From Atopsyche davidsoni (taxonomy: Eukaryota > Arthropoda > Insecta > Trichoptera > Hydrobiosidae): a DNA stretch of 64,000 bases. The position numbers were made by a program, and so were the translations under genes. The stretch spans positions 806,001-870,000 of the forward strand of contig JAILWY010000022.1 of the NCBI GenBank assembly GCA_022113835.1, in the 5' to 3' direction. This document shows positions 9,240 through 20,400 of this stretch, in pieces. Numbering within the stretch: position 1 is the stretch's first letter; each line of letters begins with the position of its first letter. Under the pieces are notes generated by a model that saw only the letters and a program-made list of their open reading frames with translations, was not told where the DNA came from and searched no databases.

Positions 9240-11420
9240 ACAAAATAAACAAATTTCACACAGAACAACATATAACGTCAAATTACAATCAATTTGTAAA
9301 GGCCGAGAAACAATGCAGAATTTGATTGTGCAATGGGTGATATATGCGGTAAACTATTCACCCATTCCCACGAGGCGGCACTGGGTCAGCGCCCGCGCCG
9401 CCGCGAGTGCGAGCGAGACGCCGCTATTGCAGATACCCGGGGGGGGGGAGGACAATGCAAGGGCGGTCCGTGGCGGTCGCCGTGGCGACGCCGCGTGGAA
9501 ATAGGGGTGTCCTGTTTGCGCGGAGAGCATAAAAAATGCAATACGCCGGAGGGGAAAAACCGGCGTATTGACTGAAAATTATGAAAGCGTCGTTTGTTAT
9601 TCCGCCTGCGGGGATACGCGAAAGCTGCGCTTGTTATTAATTTTTTGATATTTTACCCTGAAGGTTATATATATATATATATAAATATATATAAATGTAC
9701 CGAAGCCATAGTAGCATTGTTGCATTAAAGCATGCCAGAATACCAGGAGAGCAGGCGGGGCCGGGCCGGCTCGGGGGTCGTCGGGCTTTTCCGGAGCGGC
9801 GATCGATTCGCCCGGAGCCGAAAAAATACACCAGGAGTACAGCGAGACGGGGAGATTAATTATTCACGCCGGGCCGGTCCGCTCTCCGGGCCGCGGCGGT
9901 AATCGGGCGCCGGAGCCGCCCGCATTAATTGTTTGTTTTCGGTACGAAAATAGACAACGGCCGGCTGTGCTTTTTCATTATAAATAGCGCACAGTTCACG
10001 AAATTAATTATTTATTAAAAGTTATACAGAATTTTTCTAGAACGGCGCATAGACAATATCGCGCAGGAGATACAAGGAAACCCTAACAATACAGCGATGC
10101 CGTCTAAACGAGCCGGCGGGGATTAGGGAGCGGAAAATCTCCGCGGGAGAAGGTAGGCGGAAGCGAGACAGCGGCGCGTCTCCCTCGCTCTCGCCCTCTC
10201 GCTCGCCCTCTCCCTCTCCCACCCGCCGGCGAGGGCGGCTCAGCGCTCGTGCCGCTTTTCGTTTGCGTTTTATCCGAGAGGAAAATACTTCTTAATTCAA
10301 ATTTAAAAAAAAATACTTCTCGCCGTCTCTTTCCGTCTTTGATGTGTGAATTTGACGTAAGCATAACCTAAAAATATACATCGAATTATGAACTATAAAA
10401 TGTAGTGGAAAACTACTATAGAATATTGCACGACAACAGCGTTTTTTTTTTTAAATACAACACACTCTTCTATAATGTCTACATATTTCATTACAATCCA
10501 ATTGATACTGAGCATGTAATACGGATGCTCCGCTGTGATTGAAATATTCATAAATGTAAATAAAAAATACGACAGCTATGCGTGTGATGTTTTCTATTCC
10601 GTTTCGGGGTTTTTAATCATAGATATTTGCTCAATACAAGACACGGGGTGTTTGTTATATTATATGTTACATCTTGTTGGATATAATTGGTGAAAAGGGA
10701 CACATCGTTAGCTAAACGGCCATTACATAAACAAGCGCAGCTCGCCTTCACGCGTACTCGCGCGATTAACATTTTAATGCGATCGCTCCTTTCTCCCATC
10801 TTACTTTCAAAATTATTCATCTTTTTCAGCTCTCCGCGCTTCACGCATCGCTCCCCGCGTTATATTTTTCATCCAGCAATTTCATATTCGCATATATATG
10901 TATTTATTTTTGTAGTTATCTTTCACTTTCTCCGCGGTCCCGCGGTTACGTAGAAGAATCTGCGCCGCGGTTTCCCTTCGAATAAAAATGCGTGATGGTC
11001 CGCGGGGCGTCCCGGGCGGGAGACACTCGTCGTCGGAGATAATTGCCTCGGCTAAAATATACCACCGAGCCGGCAATCACTGTGCATCTTCAGATATCTC
11101 ATTTTTGATTCAATTTGCTAAGATTTCATGCCGAGTCTCTATCCTTTCTTTATTTTGGCCGGCGTTTTCTCAAAACGATTACGCACGCGCTCGTTCAATC
11201 GCAAGCTAATAAAACGCGTCATACTAATAGGCCGCTTTTCTTTTTTGAAGCTTTGACAAAGACGCGGAATCGCTTCAGACGATAAGCGGTTGTCGCATCG
11301 CACAGTACGTCCGATTGCGTTATCGGAAGCGCAGAGGAGTAACCTTTCTGTGGAATCGCAAAATCAATACGGCCGACGTCTGCAGGGGAACGATACCGAG
11401 AAGAGCCTCTTCCGCAAAAC
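9240..11420. other. Gene-free stretch with several GC-rich islands
   Basis: GC-rich islands at about 9370-9500, 9720-9930, 10100-10260 and 10960-11040 alternate with AT-rich DNA. Visible structure includes a 10-bp hairpin AATACGCCGG/CCGGCGTATT (9540-9549 and 9560-9569), a TA run near 9668-9695, and a CT-rich tract at about 10170-10222 that produces arginine-rich spurious frames. No domain, splice-bounded exon or RNA gene was recognised. Confidence 0.4.
9476..9489. promoter_or_regulatory. X-box-like palindrome
   Basis: GTCGCCGTGGCGAC is a near-perfect inverted repeat resembling the RFX X-box, although the right half lacks the usual AAC end. It lies in a GC-rich island, as do the other X-box-like sites in this window. 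Confidence 0.3.
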
Positions 11421-13800
11421 GCACAAATAATAAGTGATGTATTTCCACGGCGCCTATCTCTGTGCACAATCCGCTCGATCGGTCGGCAGACCCGCCTGTT
11501 AAATAAATAAAAAGACGGCGTCCCTTCGGAGGCCCGAGGAGCCGAGGAGCCCGCGACAGGAAGTGGTAAATTAACCCGAGCGGGAAACCGTCAACATCGC
11601 CTAAAACTTACGGCCGCGCTCTCCCCTCGGCCCGGATGAGTCGCCTCCAGCCAGGGCTGCTTCTGAACACACTGCCTAACCTAACCTAACCTTACCCAAA
11701 GAGCATTCATTTATTATAATATCGTATAGTAAAAGCAGTAAAAAAATCGCATACGATTGAACAAGCTTCACGCATATAAGCTTTAGCAATAATAATATCA
11801 GTAGCAGTAAAAATAACTAGCAGAACATTAAATTGATTTTGCATAAAAAAAATTTAAAAAAAAACTGTAATTTGCGTCGAAGAAAACGCAAGTGAAGAGG
11901 TCTAGTAAGCCCAGTCGGCGAACTCGGGGGAAGCGTGAGTCCGAAAGTGAAAAGATGATCGTGCAAAGAACACGGCCAGATGAGGAAAAATAGCGTACAC
12001 ACGTTTATAAACGCTAGACTACATAATTGCGCGACTCGGGGGAATGGACAATGAACCGCTGATTGTACCGCGATGTGTTTGCAGGAGGTGTGTTTTCATG
12101 GTGCAGCCCTGAATAAAAAAATTAAAAAATACACACACACACACGTATGATGTATCTCAGCTCCAGATAAAAGGCGAGCATTGGTCACTGAAGAAATACC
12201 TCCAGTGGCGGAGGGTAGCAGGCGGACCGTGAAGAGGAGCGTCCATTCCCACTGTGACCATTGTTGAATGTTGGAGAATGTGCGGGGCGACTGCTCGCGG
12301 CCCGCGGCCCGCAGTTGTCAAGGAAGCGGTGGACAAGCGCGCACAGGGACTCGACCCCGCCACTACACGACTCTGGTCTTAAGGCTGAGTGCATTGTCTC
12401 ATCGATGAGTACTACTACTCTATTCTACACCTAATATGATTTTTTTTATATTTTTGAGATTATTTCATTTATAAAATGAGCAGCTAGGTGTTCCAGGTTC
12501 ATCTGCTTGTTATTCAAGGACTTTGGCCACAGTCGGAGGATGTTCCCACACACTTCTGCAGCCCTGACGGCTCCGGGCCGCGCAGTCAAGCGCTAAAGGG
12601 GGAGAGAAGGCTTCGGCCGAATTCTGAAGGCTTCGTTATTTTAGACGCGTTCTCGACCCAGCCCATACAAATTGAACGAGAATAGTATTTAATATAAAAT
12701 AAATTATTTGATTCGGTTGGAAGTCGGGAGTACAGCCGAATTAGTAAACAAACAAATGCTCCGTGAAGTGGTCGCCGACCTCATCCGAGAAAAGGCGCAA
12801 GGAGAAATTTGTTAATTTGAAATTAATTTAAAACTCTACATCAAGACTCTATGAGTAAAAAGTATGAATTCCGCGATTTGTTTGGTATTAATTATTTATT
12901 ATTCTATTTGAGCTCATACGCACGTCGCGGGCTGGGGTCTGTCCCAACGTACGCCGTAATAATTTCAAAAATTTGCCTTTTAAATTTTACCAAAACGAAA
13001 GGAAATGCTGTGAATTCATTAAGACGCAAAAAAAAACATGTAAATATATAGGCGAGTGTGTACATGCTCGCTCGATTGAAATAAACCGGCTTGTGGACGT
13101 TTGAGACTAATATTCAAACCGCAAATCATTTCGAAATCACACAAGAGCTCATAATTGAAATCATACAAAACCAACAACGAATTTAATGATAACAATCATA
13201 CCGATAGTTACTACAAATAACGTCTTCTTTTTGCATCCAAAATAAAGGTACTGTAAATTTTTCGTAGCTGGGATACTAAGGTAGCTTATCAAATTAAAAG
13301 TGTGTCGGGACTGCGCTGAAATTGACTTTAACAGGCTAGATGATGTACAAATAATTTATAACGACAAAGCGATCCAATAGCGGAGAGTCGAATTCGACCG
13401 TTGGCAAGGACTGTATTCTATCATAAACTTTTTTTGCTCTCCTAGAGAGTGACTTATCCATTAGTCTGTTCAAAATCACGCAACGAAACCGCAGATCTCT
13501 CGTATGAAATGTTTTCTTTGCGTTAACAATACAATTGTCATTTTCCAATCTATTATCATCAGAAATAGGAACAAAATAATTCCATGCATTACCCTCCGGT
13601 GACAAAGCTTGCTTAGTTCACTTTACATAGACGTACTTTCGTATGGGAAAAAATCTTTTCATTGTACATAAACACTTAGAAAATAAATGCATGTCTTGTA
13701 TATGCAGTGGATGGACGACCGGCGTGTAAAGACTGTGATTTTATTTCAATATTAAGAGGCAAGACACAGTATCGCACATGTCGCGAAAAATAGAAAGCCT
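11421..13800. other. Gene-free stretch
   Basis: Contains a GC-rich patch (about 11500-11660), a short telomere-like run, a CA microsatellite near 12130-12145, and another GC-rich patch (about 12190-12370). At about 12760-12800, GTGAAGTGGTCGCCGACCTC resembles the 3' part of the R3 repeat. No gene is supported. The open frame at 13336-13605 (89 codons, minus) has no recognised domain. Confidence 0.4.
11675..11690. repeat. Short telomere-like run (CCTAA)3
   Basis: CCTAACCTAACCTAAC is three-plus units of the insect-type telomere repeat. Similar short runs occur near 23140-23158, 45176-45228, 54421-54432 and 55886-55900. Runs this short are common interspersed motifs in insect genomes and do not mark a telomere. 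Confidence 0.7.
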
Positions 13801-13806
13801 TAAGAT

Positions 13807-13972
13807 AATTATATTAATTTTAGATTAATGTTAATCAGGATGCGTATTTATTTACCCATGCAGGTATTAGTATGTTTATGTGATTAAGCATATAATCACA
13901 TAAACATACTAATACCTGCATGGGTAAATAAATACGCATCCTGATTAACATTAATCTAAAATTAATATAATT
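13807..13972. repeat. Perfect 80-bp palindrome with 6-nt loop
   Basis: Bases 13807-13886 and 13893-13972 are exact reverse complements by direct reading, separated by only six bases. The arm includes ACCCATGCAGGTATTAGTAT, which also occurs at 1643-1662 just outside the 1663-2050 palindrome. It therefore belongs to the same repeat family. Such a close, exact palindrome would extrude readily as a cruciform and gives a long hairpin RNA if transcribed. Confidence 0.92.
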
Positions 13973-14300
13973 GAATGGTGCGCGTCTCGGCTAAATATCA
14001 ATAGATTTTAAAAATAATAATAACCAGATTTGGATATAAAAATGCTTCACTTGTTACTTTAATTAAAAAGTCCAGTGTTTGCAAATCATTAAATATTGAT
14101 TAGCCCGAGCATATTAGTTCATATGTAGAATATGATTATTAAAAATTCTCACTAAATTGCAGTGGCTCGTTAGCATAGTTGGATAAATGCACCGGCCATG
14201 AAAGCTTGGGGATGTGGGTTCGAATCCCTCACAAGTCACGATGATATTTTCTGAGAGTTTTCTTTAATCATTTTCAATGTGTGAAAAAATATGCTTAATC
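13973..14300 (+). mobile_element. SINE copy with tRNA-like domain (14162-14239)
   Basis: The best single-orientation copy of the SINE. It has a 5' segment with GGTGCGCGTCTCGGCTAAAT, AAAAAGTCCAGTG and ATTGATTAGCCCGAGCATAT, then a 78-nt tRNA-like domain reading the same as 1904-1981, then the body CGATGATATTTTCTGAGAG to about 14300. It lies directly after the 80-bp palindrome. Because the tRNA-like domain is internal, the 5' segment is either part of the element or an upstream co-mobilised module. Confidence 0.75.
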
Positions 14301-14309
14301 CTTAAGATA

Positions 14310-15695
14310 ATATTTATAACTGTGCTTCGACGATGTTCACGATTGAAATGTCGATTTAAAAGTTTATATTGAGTGATGAAGAGGTCCCGTGCTCTGAAGG
14401 ACGGCAGCAATAGTCGCATTTTCTTGTATCCATCGTGTGCCACCAAGTTTAACTTATTGAATCAAAACGTCCGCACTGTTGAGTTGTCTAGTTTTATATA
14501 ATCGGTGTGTGCGCTAACAATGATCTTTCAGGTGTTATGACACCTGTAAAGCCCGCGCGCCGGCGACAGCTTTCACCATAAACGCAGTGCTATCTACCTG
14601 AAGACGAATTCAGACTAATTCCGTGAGAAGTTCTCAAACTGCCAACACCATTATTCCGCGGCTGGCGCCCTTTCAGAGAAATCTTACAAACAGATATTTC
14701 ACTTCCGCACAGAGGGTGGCCTTGTGCCGTGAATGATTTAAAAACACACGTGTGCTCTGGTTGCTACTTTGTTGCCGATCGACGGCCAAGTTAATACAAC
14801 GCAGGGACCGGCCCATGTACGTATATAATACATTTCACTTTAAAGGAAACTGCGTGGACTCGGTTAGCAGAGACTGCGACGTGCAGCCTTAAAAGATAAC
14901 AGAACGAGGTGTAGCCGGTCCCTTATCGCGAGTACGACGCAATTTCCATTATATTTGTAGAATTTAATCTACATATATTATTGTCTATGTGTCGCAAACG
15001 CGGCTGTTCGTCGAAAGTGTACACGACTGCGTGGAGCGGATGCAAGGTGAGATGCATACGAAGCGGGAGGATATAGACCAGAGTCCCTCAAACTATGTGC
15101 CGGTTATTACTATGCAATAACACTTAATTCAAATCATTTTTTTCTCTCATCTTTATTGATTTAATATTGATTTTTGCTATTTGTGTATATCTGATCCCTT
15201 TCGTTTTTCGCGTTCGCATCTTTGGGCGGACATTGCGACCGCGCCGGGGCGTTCTCTCTTGCGCCGCGACATGTGACAAAACGAATGCGATTCATGTGGA
15301 AGAGAAACGAGAGGAAAATCGCATATCTCCGCGTACGCCCCTGGAGATATCTCTATTGTTTAATGGCGGCCGGCGGGTGATTACCGCAGCCGAGTTGCTT
15401 CTGTAATTTGACGGGTTTATTGTACACGAGAAAACACCGCGGCCGTGCAAATCAAAGCGTTACGTTCGGGAATTGAAATCCGCTCTTTCGTATACTGGGC
15501 GGTTCGTGCTATGCTCGAATATACCGGGTGATTCAGACAGTGAAATAATGGGTGATACGTACGCCATCTATGGTGATACGGGCATTGAAATGTGTTCAAA
15601 TATGCTGGGCGATACGAGCAATGAATTGTGATAAATTTACCGAGAGATTTAGTTTAAAATGCAAGGGCGGTCATTTATTTGAATTTTGACATAAT
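14310..15695. other. Gene-free stretch
   Basis: Mixed sequence with no recognisable gene. A small hairpin CAGGTGT/ACACCTG occurs at about 14530-14547. Between about 15495 and 15630 a loose tandem with GGGTGATAC/GGGCGATACGAGC motifs recurs four to five times. Open frames at 15167-15406 and 15417-15599 have no domain. Confidence 0.4.
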
Positions 15696-15704
15696 AATCT
15701 AGAA

Positions 15705-15975
15705 CAGGGGTCCCCAACCTTTTTGCATCCAAGAGCACATTCTAGAATGCCGGTCGGGCGGCGGGCACCATTTATTTTTTCAAGGTATATTTAATTCCAA
15801 AAATATAATAATTATTAATATAAACGATATAATTATTTTCGCTTATATCTCTGTGTTAGGTTAGTAAATATTAATTTTTTTCATATTTTTTTTATCATGG
15901 TCGTACAGCAACGGGCACACGTAAATCGGTCGGCGGGCGCCACGGTGCCCGCGGGCATAGGGTTGGGGACCACTG
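15705..15975. mobile_element. Complete hAT-type MITE with 8-bp TSD
   Basis: The element begins CAGGGGTCCCCAACC and ends with the inverse of CAGTGGTCCCCAACC. It is bounded by an exact 8-bp target duplication ATCTAGAA at 15697-15704 and 15976-15983. CAGNGGTYCCCAA-type ends with 8-bp duplications are diagnostic of hAT transposons. At 271 bp with no coding content it is non-autonomous. Internal subterminal GC-rich inverted segments (GGTCGGGCGGCGGGC and GGTCGGCGGGCGCC) are present near each end. Its ends differ from those of the 24872/39786/43744 hAT family, so it had a different source transposase. Confidence 0.93.
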
Positions 15976-15989
15976 ATCTAGAAGATGGC

Positions 15990-17220
15990 TAAAAGTTTTA
16001 AAAAAATATATCGGGTACGTTAGGCTGTGATTCTCGGTTGGTGTAGATTTGAATTCCACGTGTGCCTCGAAATTATTTTCTCGTTGATTGATTCAGTTTT
16101 AACGGTAAAAATGACTCAGTACAAATGACGATTGAATTGCTTTTATCATCTGTTATATGTTTAGGTGTCTCTCGCTCGCATCCGTGCGACTTGAATTACA
16201 CCATCGCAAGGGGGTCGGCGCCTGTAATGGGGCGTTTCGAACGGCTATCGATCAGATGTCGTCTTTTTTTTTTTTGGCAAGATGGCGGCCCCCCCCTCCC
16301 CCCCCCCCTTTCCACCCCTGGTGCGATTCGGCGGCTATTCATCTGGCCGTACAATGGGAGTCGATCCATCGCGGCGCCGTACAATGCGGCCGGTTGGCAC
16401 CTTTGACCCGGGCCAATTGCTACCGCTGAATGTCGAACTATCGATGTGAAATGTAATTAAATTCCAACGCCCTCGGAAAGGCGATCGGCCCTGCCGGGAC
16501 GGGCCGCCGTCAAAGGAAGCCGGCCAGCGCTCCTTGAACTGTGAGCCGCGCCCGCGAAGCCTCCATATACATGATATATAATATATATACACATCGAATC
16601 TTTGAGAAAATTACTCGACTCGAACAAAACGTGACGTCACCGCAAGAATTTTCAGTAACGTAAAGTAAAATCGACTGAAACTTACTGCGCACCCTGGATC
16701 GCGGTATCTCGAAGGAGAAACTGACCTGAAAAGAGAAAAGCATGCGTTATCAATCAGTCAAATAGTTTTTAAAAAGGCGCTGCGTTAGAAAATGTTTAGA
16801 ACCTCCGGCGTAATAACTCGAAGCTCCTCATGTCCCCCTGATACTTTGTCTCGTGTTTTGTATTGAAAAACGCTTCGGGAAAGTCATTTTCTTCCGCCAT
16901 GGCGAATGGTTTGAAAGGAGCTGATGTGTTTTATGCCGGCCTGAAACCTTCTAGTAACTAGGGCGGCTTCAAGTGAGCCTCAAACAAGCGAAGAACGCTA
17001 CTATCATCTGACTAGGTCATATTATTTTTTATATATTTTATTTATATGTTGTATTTGTTAAATATCATGTTTATGGTGGAGATCAATACCCGCCGCTCCA
17101 GTCTCCGGAGCACACGTATGCTTAAATTAATCCCTGAAAACGAAGAAACAAAGATACACAACTGTACGAACTGTAGAGACATTTAAGCTAATGTTGTTAA
17201 AAAATTGAAAATAATCCAAA
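15990..17220. other. Gene-free stretch with GC-rich island
   Basis: A GC-rich island at about 16200-16560 contains AAGATGGCGGCC (YY1-like) at about 16277-16288 beside C-runs, and a palindromic CRE TGACGTCA lies at 16632-16639. These are promoter-type motifs, but no transcript start or exon can be called. Overlapping frames on both strands (16125-16592) reflect base composition. Confidence 0.4.
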
Positions 17221-17222
17221 AA

Positions 17223-17291
17223 TGATAGCGATCCGAGATCCCATGATCGGCATGCGAGCGCGCTAACCACCAGAACACAAAGCGGCTATCA
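17223..17291 (-). repeat. tRNA-like sequence (pseudo-tRNA or SINE head)
   Basis: Read on the minus strand, TGATAGC and GCTATCA form a perfect 7-bp acceptor-like stem 69 nt apart. Inside are GTGGTTAGCGCGCTC, resembling an A box and D arm, and a degenerate B box near GATCTCGGATC. The B box is poor, so this is more likely a tRNA-derived SINE head or pseudogene than a functional tRNA. No second copy was recognised. Confidence 0.45.
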
Positions 17292-17588
17292 ACATAACGA
17301 GTAGCACAACGTTCACAGTGCGAATGACCTTGACCATTTATTTAAAACGACAAAAAGGTCAATAAAAGAGGTGAACGTGAGTAGAAAATTATTAGCCAGC
17401 AATCTTTTTGAAGCATGTTTGTTATTATCGTCTTACAGTCTAAAAAAAAAAAGAGAAAATCCGATGCCAAAAAATATTTTTCACGGCGTCAATTTTCGTA
17501 GAAACACAACATTAGAATCTCCCTGTCTGCGTTCGTTTGTATCATATCTGCCGCAGTGTACAGGTAGGTGCTTCACAGGTGTGCTTGC

Positions 17589-17634
17589 CTGTGTGTGTGA
17601 GTGTGTGTGTGTGTGTGTTTGTCGCCTTGGCAAC
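17589..17634 (+). repeat. (GT)n microsatellite followed by X-box-like site
   Basis: A GT-dominated run (about 17589-17619) is followed directly by GTCGCCTTGGCAAC at 17621-17634. The latter is the best match in the window to the 14-bp RFX X-box form GTNRCCATRGYAAC. The motif is in a GC-rich context, but no adjacent exon was identified. Confidence 0.55.
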
Positions 17635-17639
17635 GGGGG

Positions 17640-19100
17640 GTGCCGCCGTCAACAAATCGTGACACCTCTCCCGCCATCTCCGCTCCCGTGACGCACTCCA
17701 CTGAATCACCTGAAAAACCGACGCCCACCTGACTTGGCCGCAGAGCTTCCGAGAACCGTTGGATAACGCTCAACCCCTGTGCTACCTGAGATACTCGGAA
17801 CCATTCCGATGTTCCTCAGAATTTTCTACAAATAAATACAATTTGCAATTGAACTCACGACTAATCGCTCATTCAAACTAAACAGTTTTTATCGCACGAT
17901 ATTGCTTATAAATTCACATTAGCATGGCATGGAGTGCATTGCGCTGGTAGATGCTACTGCATGCATCGGCAGCACATAGTGTGAATTGCATCATATCTTT
18001 TATTGACAAAGGAATGCGTGGATAATAGCGTCTCGTTCGTCATCTGCGTTCCTGTGACGCCTGCGGTTTGCTAGGCAGAAACCTCTGATATCGCCCGTTA
18101 CAATGCACACGCGCTCTCCGGCGCCATTAATCATCCTGGGCATGAGGTAAACGAAGAGGAAAACAAAATGGACACACCCACACCTCGCGGAAGCGATGTG
18201 ACGATTTTTTTTAAAATTACAACAATGCTGTTGTAACAATTCCGCACCGAGCCGGCCGCATAAGGACTCAAGTGTGTGTGTGAATAATTGGATTGAATTG
18301 CGCGATAAGTACGCATAGTAATAACAGCTTAACTTAAAGCAGACTCGAACCGCAGACCCTGGCATTGTCATCGGGGTGGTTTATAATTAACTTATTTTTT
18401 AATGATGATGTTTATTTTTATTAAATATAGTAATTAGAAAGCACGTTCGGTTCGGGCCTCGCGCCGGATGTGCCGACAGTAATGTCCGCTATGCGGTACG
18501 GTGGCGTGTCGCGCCCAGCCCGGACAGGGTGGCCGTGATCAACCCCACCCTGTAGCGGGGGGTGCGAGAGATTATCATGGCGCCTAATAGAGTCGAGTTC
18601 ATCACAAAAAAAAAAGCCTGAAAACGCTTCCAGCGCGGGGACCGAAACTGACGGAGCACCAGATCTGAAATACCAGAGCTCCAAGATTAGCCAAGAGATT
18701 GTGTAACAGTACGCACCGGGAAAAATATAATATTTTAAAAGGACTTCTGCGTAAAATGATACGCTCAGGATAGCAGAAGAACACGCGAAGGAGGGCGCGG
18801 CGGGAATTACGCAGAGCGCAATAATTGCGGTCTCGCCGACGATGTGGCGCACATGTGGAGTCATGCGCTCCCGCCGCTTATCACCACCATAAAATGATGG
18901 TGTTGTGAATAAATTAGCCGCGATTATTTGACTTTTTCAGTAGGATACTTAAAATGGCGGCGCGTCGGCCGCGTCACTAATGCAAAGCGTCTCGCGCAGA
19001 ATGCGCTAGGAAGGATATCCTATTTTGGTTATATTTTCAGAAACGCTTTCGCTGACTGTACAGGGAACAATATTTGACTTATTTTGGTTGTGATGGCGTC
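17640..19100. other. Gene-free stretch
   Basis: No gene supported. The open frame at 18421-18864 (147 codons, minus) is the longest here and shows no domain or coding-like composition. A B-box-like GGTTCGAGTCTG (minus strand, about 18340-18351) suggests a decayed tRNA-derived SINE, but no A box was found. ATGGCGGC-type motifs occur near 18954. Confidence 0.4.
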
Positions 19101-20400
19101 TAGTGACGCCACCACGCCGCGCTAGCTCCTGGATGAAAGCCTCTAGGAGTAAATCCGCATTCCGGTATGAACTTTTTTTAAGGGTGAGTGATCGAGTCTG
19201 CTTTTTTTCTGTCTAGTGATCTAGTCTGCTTAATTTGTACTGCGGTGGATAGTCGATAGCCGGAAGGCCGCGAGGATCCCGGAGAGGACGCCGTAATGGC
19301 GGCGGGGGCCATCTTGTTCGTCCCTCGAGCCCCGCCCGGGAGACGCGCACCTGCGCACTGCAGCGAGGCCGGCAGCCCGTCCCACACGACTCCGCCGTCC
19401 CTGCGACCGACAACGCACACTCCTTGCAATTTCACCTTAAACACCCGCCACACCGGCGACACAACAGGTGCTGAGTCGCTCGAAGAGATGCGAATGAGAT
19501 TTGAAAACGCCAGGCAGTTCAACAGCATAAAAACCTACAACATGCTAACATCCACTTGAATGAATTTTCGACGAGGCAATTTGTTAAGTACAGCCGTTCA
19601 CAGTGGGTTTATTCGTTTTTCGGGTCTCGGCTTGGGATTGCAATCGATTCGGGCCGTGTGGTGTCGGCTTCCGGTACAATTGGTGGATATTCTGATCTGC
19701 AGATGTGTCTACCGCGCCGCCGCACTGCGCCGGGGCGCGGGGGCGGCGGAGAGGGCGCAGAAACGCGCCCCCGCCCCCCGAGCTGTCCACACGCCCCGCG
19801 ACACTGCCGACCGCCACCGAAACGTTGATTTTTTCAACAAAATCATTATAAAAAAAAATGTATTTGAGCACATACTCGTGACATGCAGTGAGCTAAAATA
19901 AACCTGTATTTGATGATGTGTATAAATTATTTGTGTATCACATATGCATGATAAAAAAAGTACACATTTAAAAACCAATGGCCGTCCATCTACATGGGTG
20001 CCATATACTGGGATATATTCATATACACATGGCGTCCCTTTCGAACTTCGGATGTAGAAAACCGGTTCTCTCTTCTTATATATGACTTTTGTTCTAATTT
20101 AGAGGTCAAAGGATTCGCTCAGTAATTATTCAGATGAGATTTCGGCCTACGTGAATAACACAAAAGAGGAAGATATTGGGTTGTAACCGTTTGGTTGCAC
20201 GTGTATAGGGGGTGTGGAAAACTCTCTACGAGACGTTGGAGCGGTGAGTTTATTTTAACAGCGCGTTTAACACCTTGAGAGCGATTATTGAAACAAGCCA
20301 TTACAATCGCGGGCATTATTTTTATGGTGCGCTCGCATGCCGACGTGTTATTCAACACACGAGGCGGCGTGAATAACTCGGCAGCTCTCCGACCTAAAAG
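19101..20400. other. Gene-free stretch with two CpG-rich islands
   Basis: Islands at about 19250-19420 and 19690-19815. The first contains ATGGCGGCGGGGGCCATCTT (about 19295-19314), with two YY1-like CCAT cores in opposite orientation. The open frame starting there (19296-19559, 87 codons) has no recognisable domain. It could be a TATA-less promoter with a first exon, but nothing in the sequence proves it. Confidence 0.35.

Noticed and set aside
11675..11690. Telomere or interstitial telomeric array
   Set aside because: Only about three CCTAA units. Such short runs occur five times in the window and do not form an array.
18335..18376. tRNA-like B-box GGTTCGAGTCTG (minus)
   Set aside because: Only the 3' half of a tRNA-like unit is plausible. 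No A box or second copy was recognised.
18421..18864. 147-codon minus-strand frame with hydrophobic segments
   Set aside because: No signal-peptide logic, no domain, and an overlapping open frame at 18602-18784 in another register.
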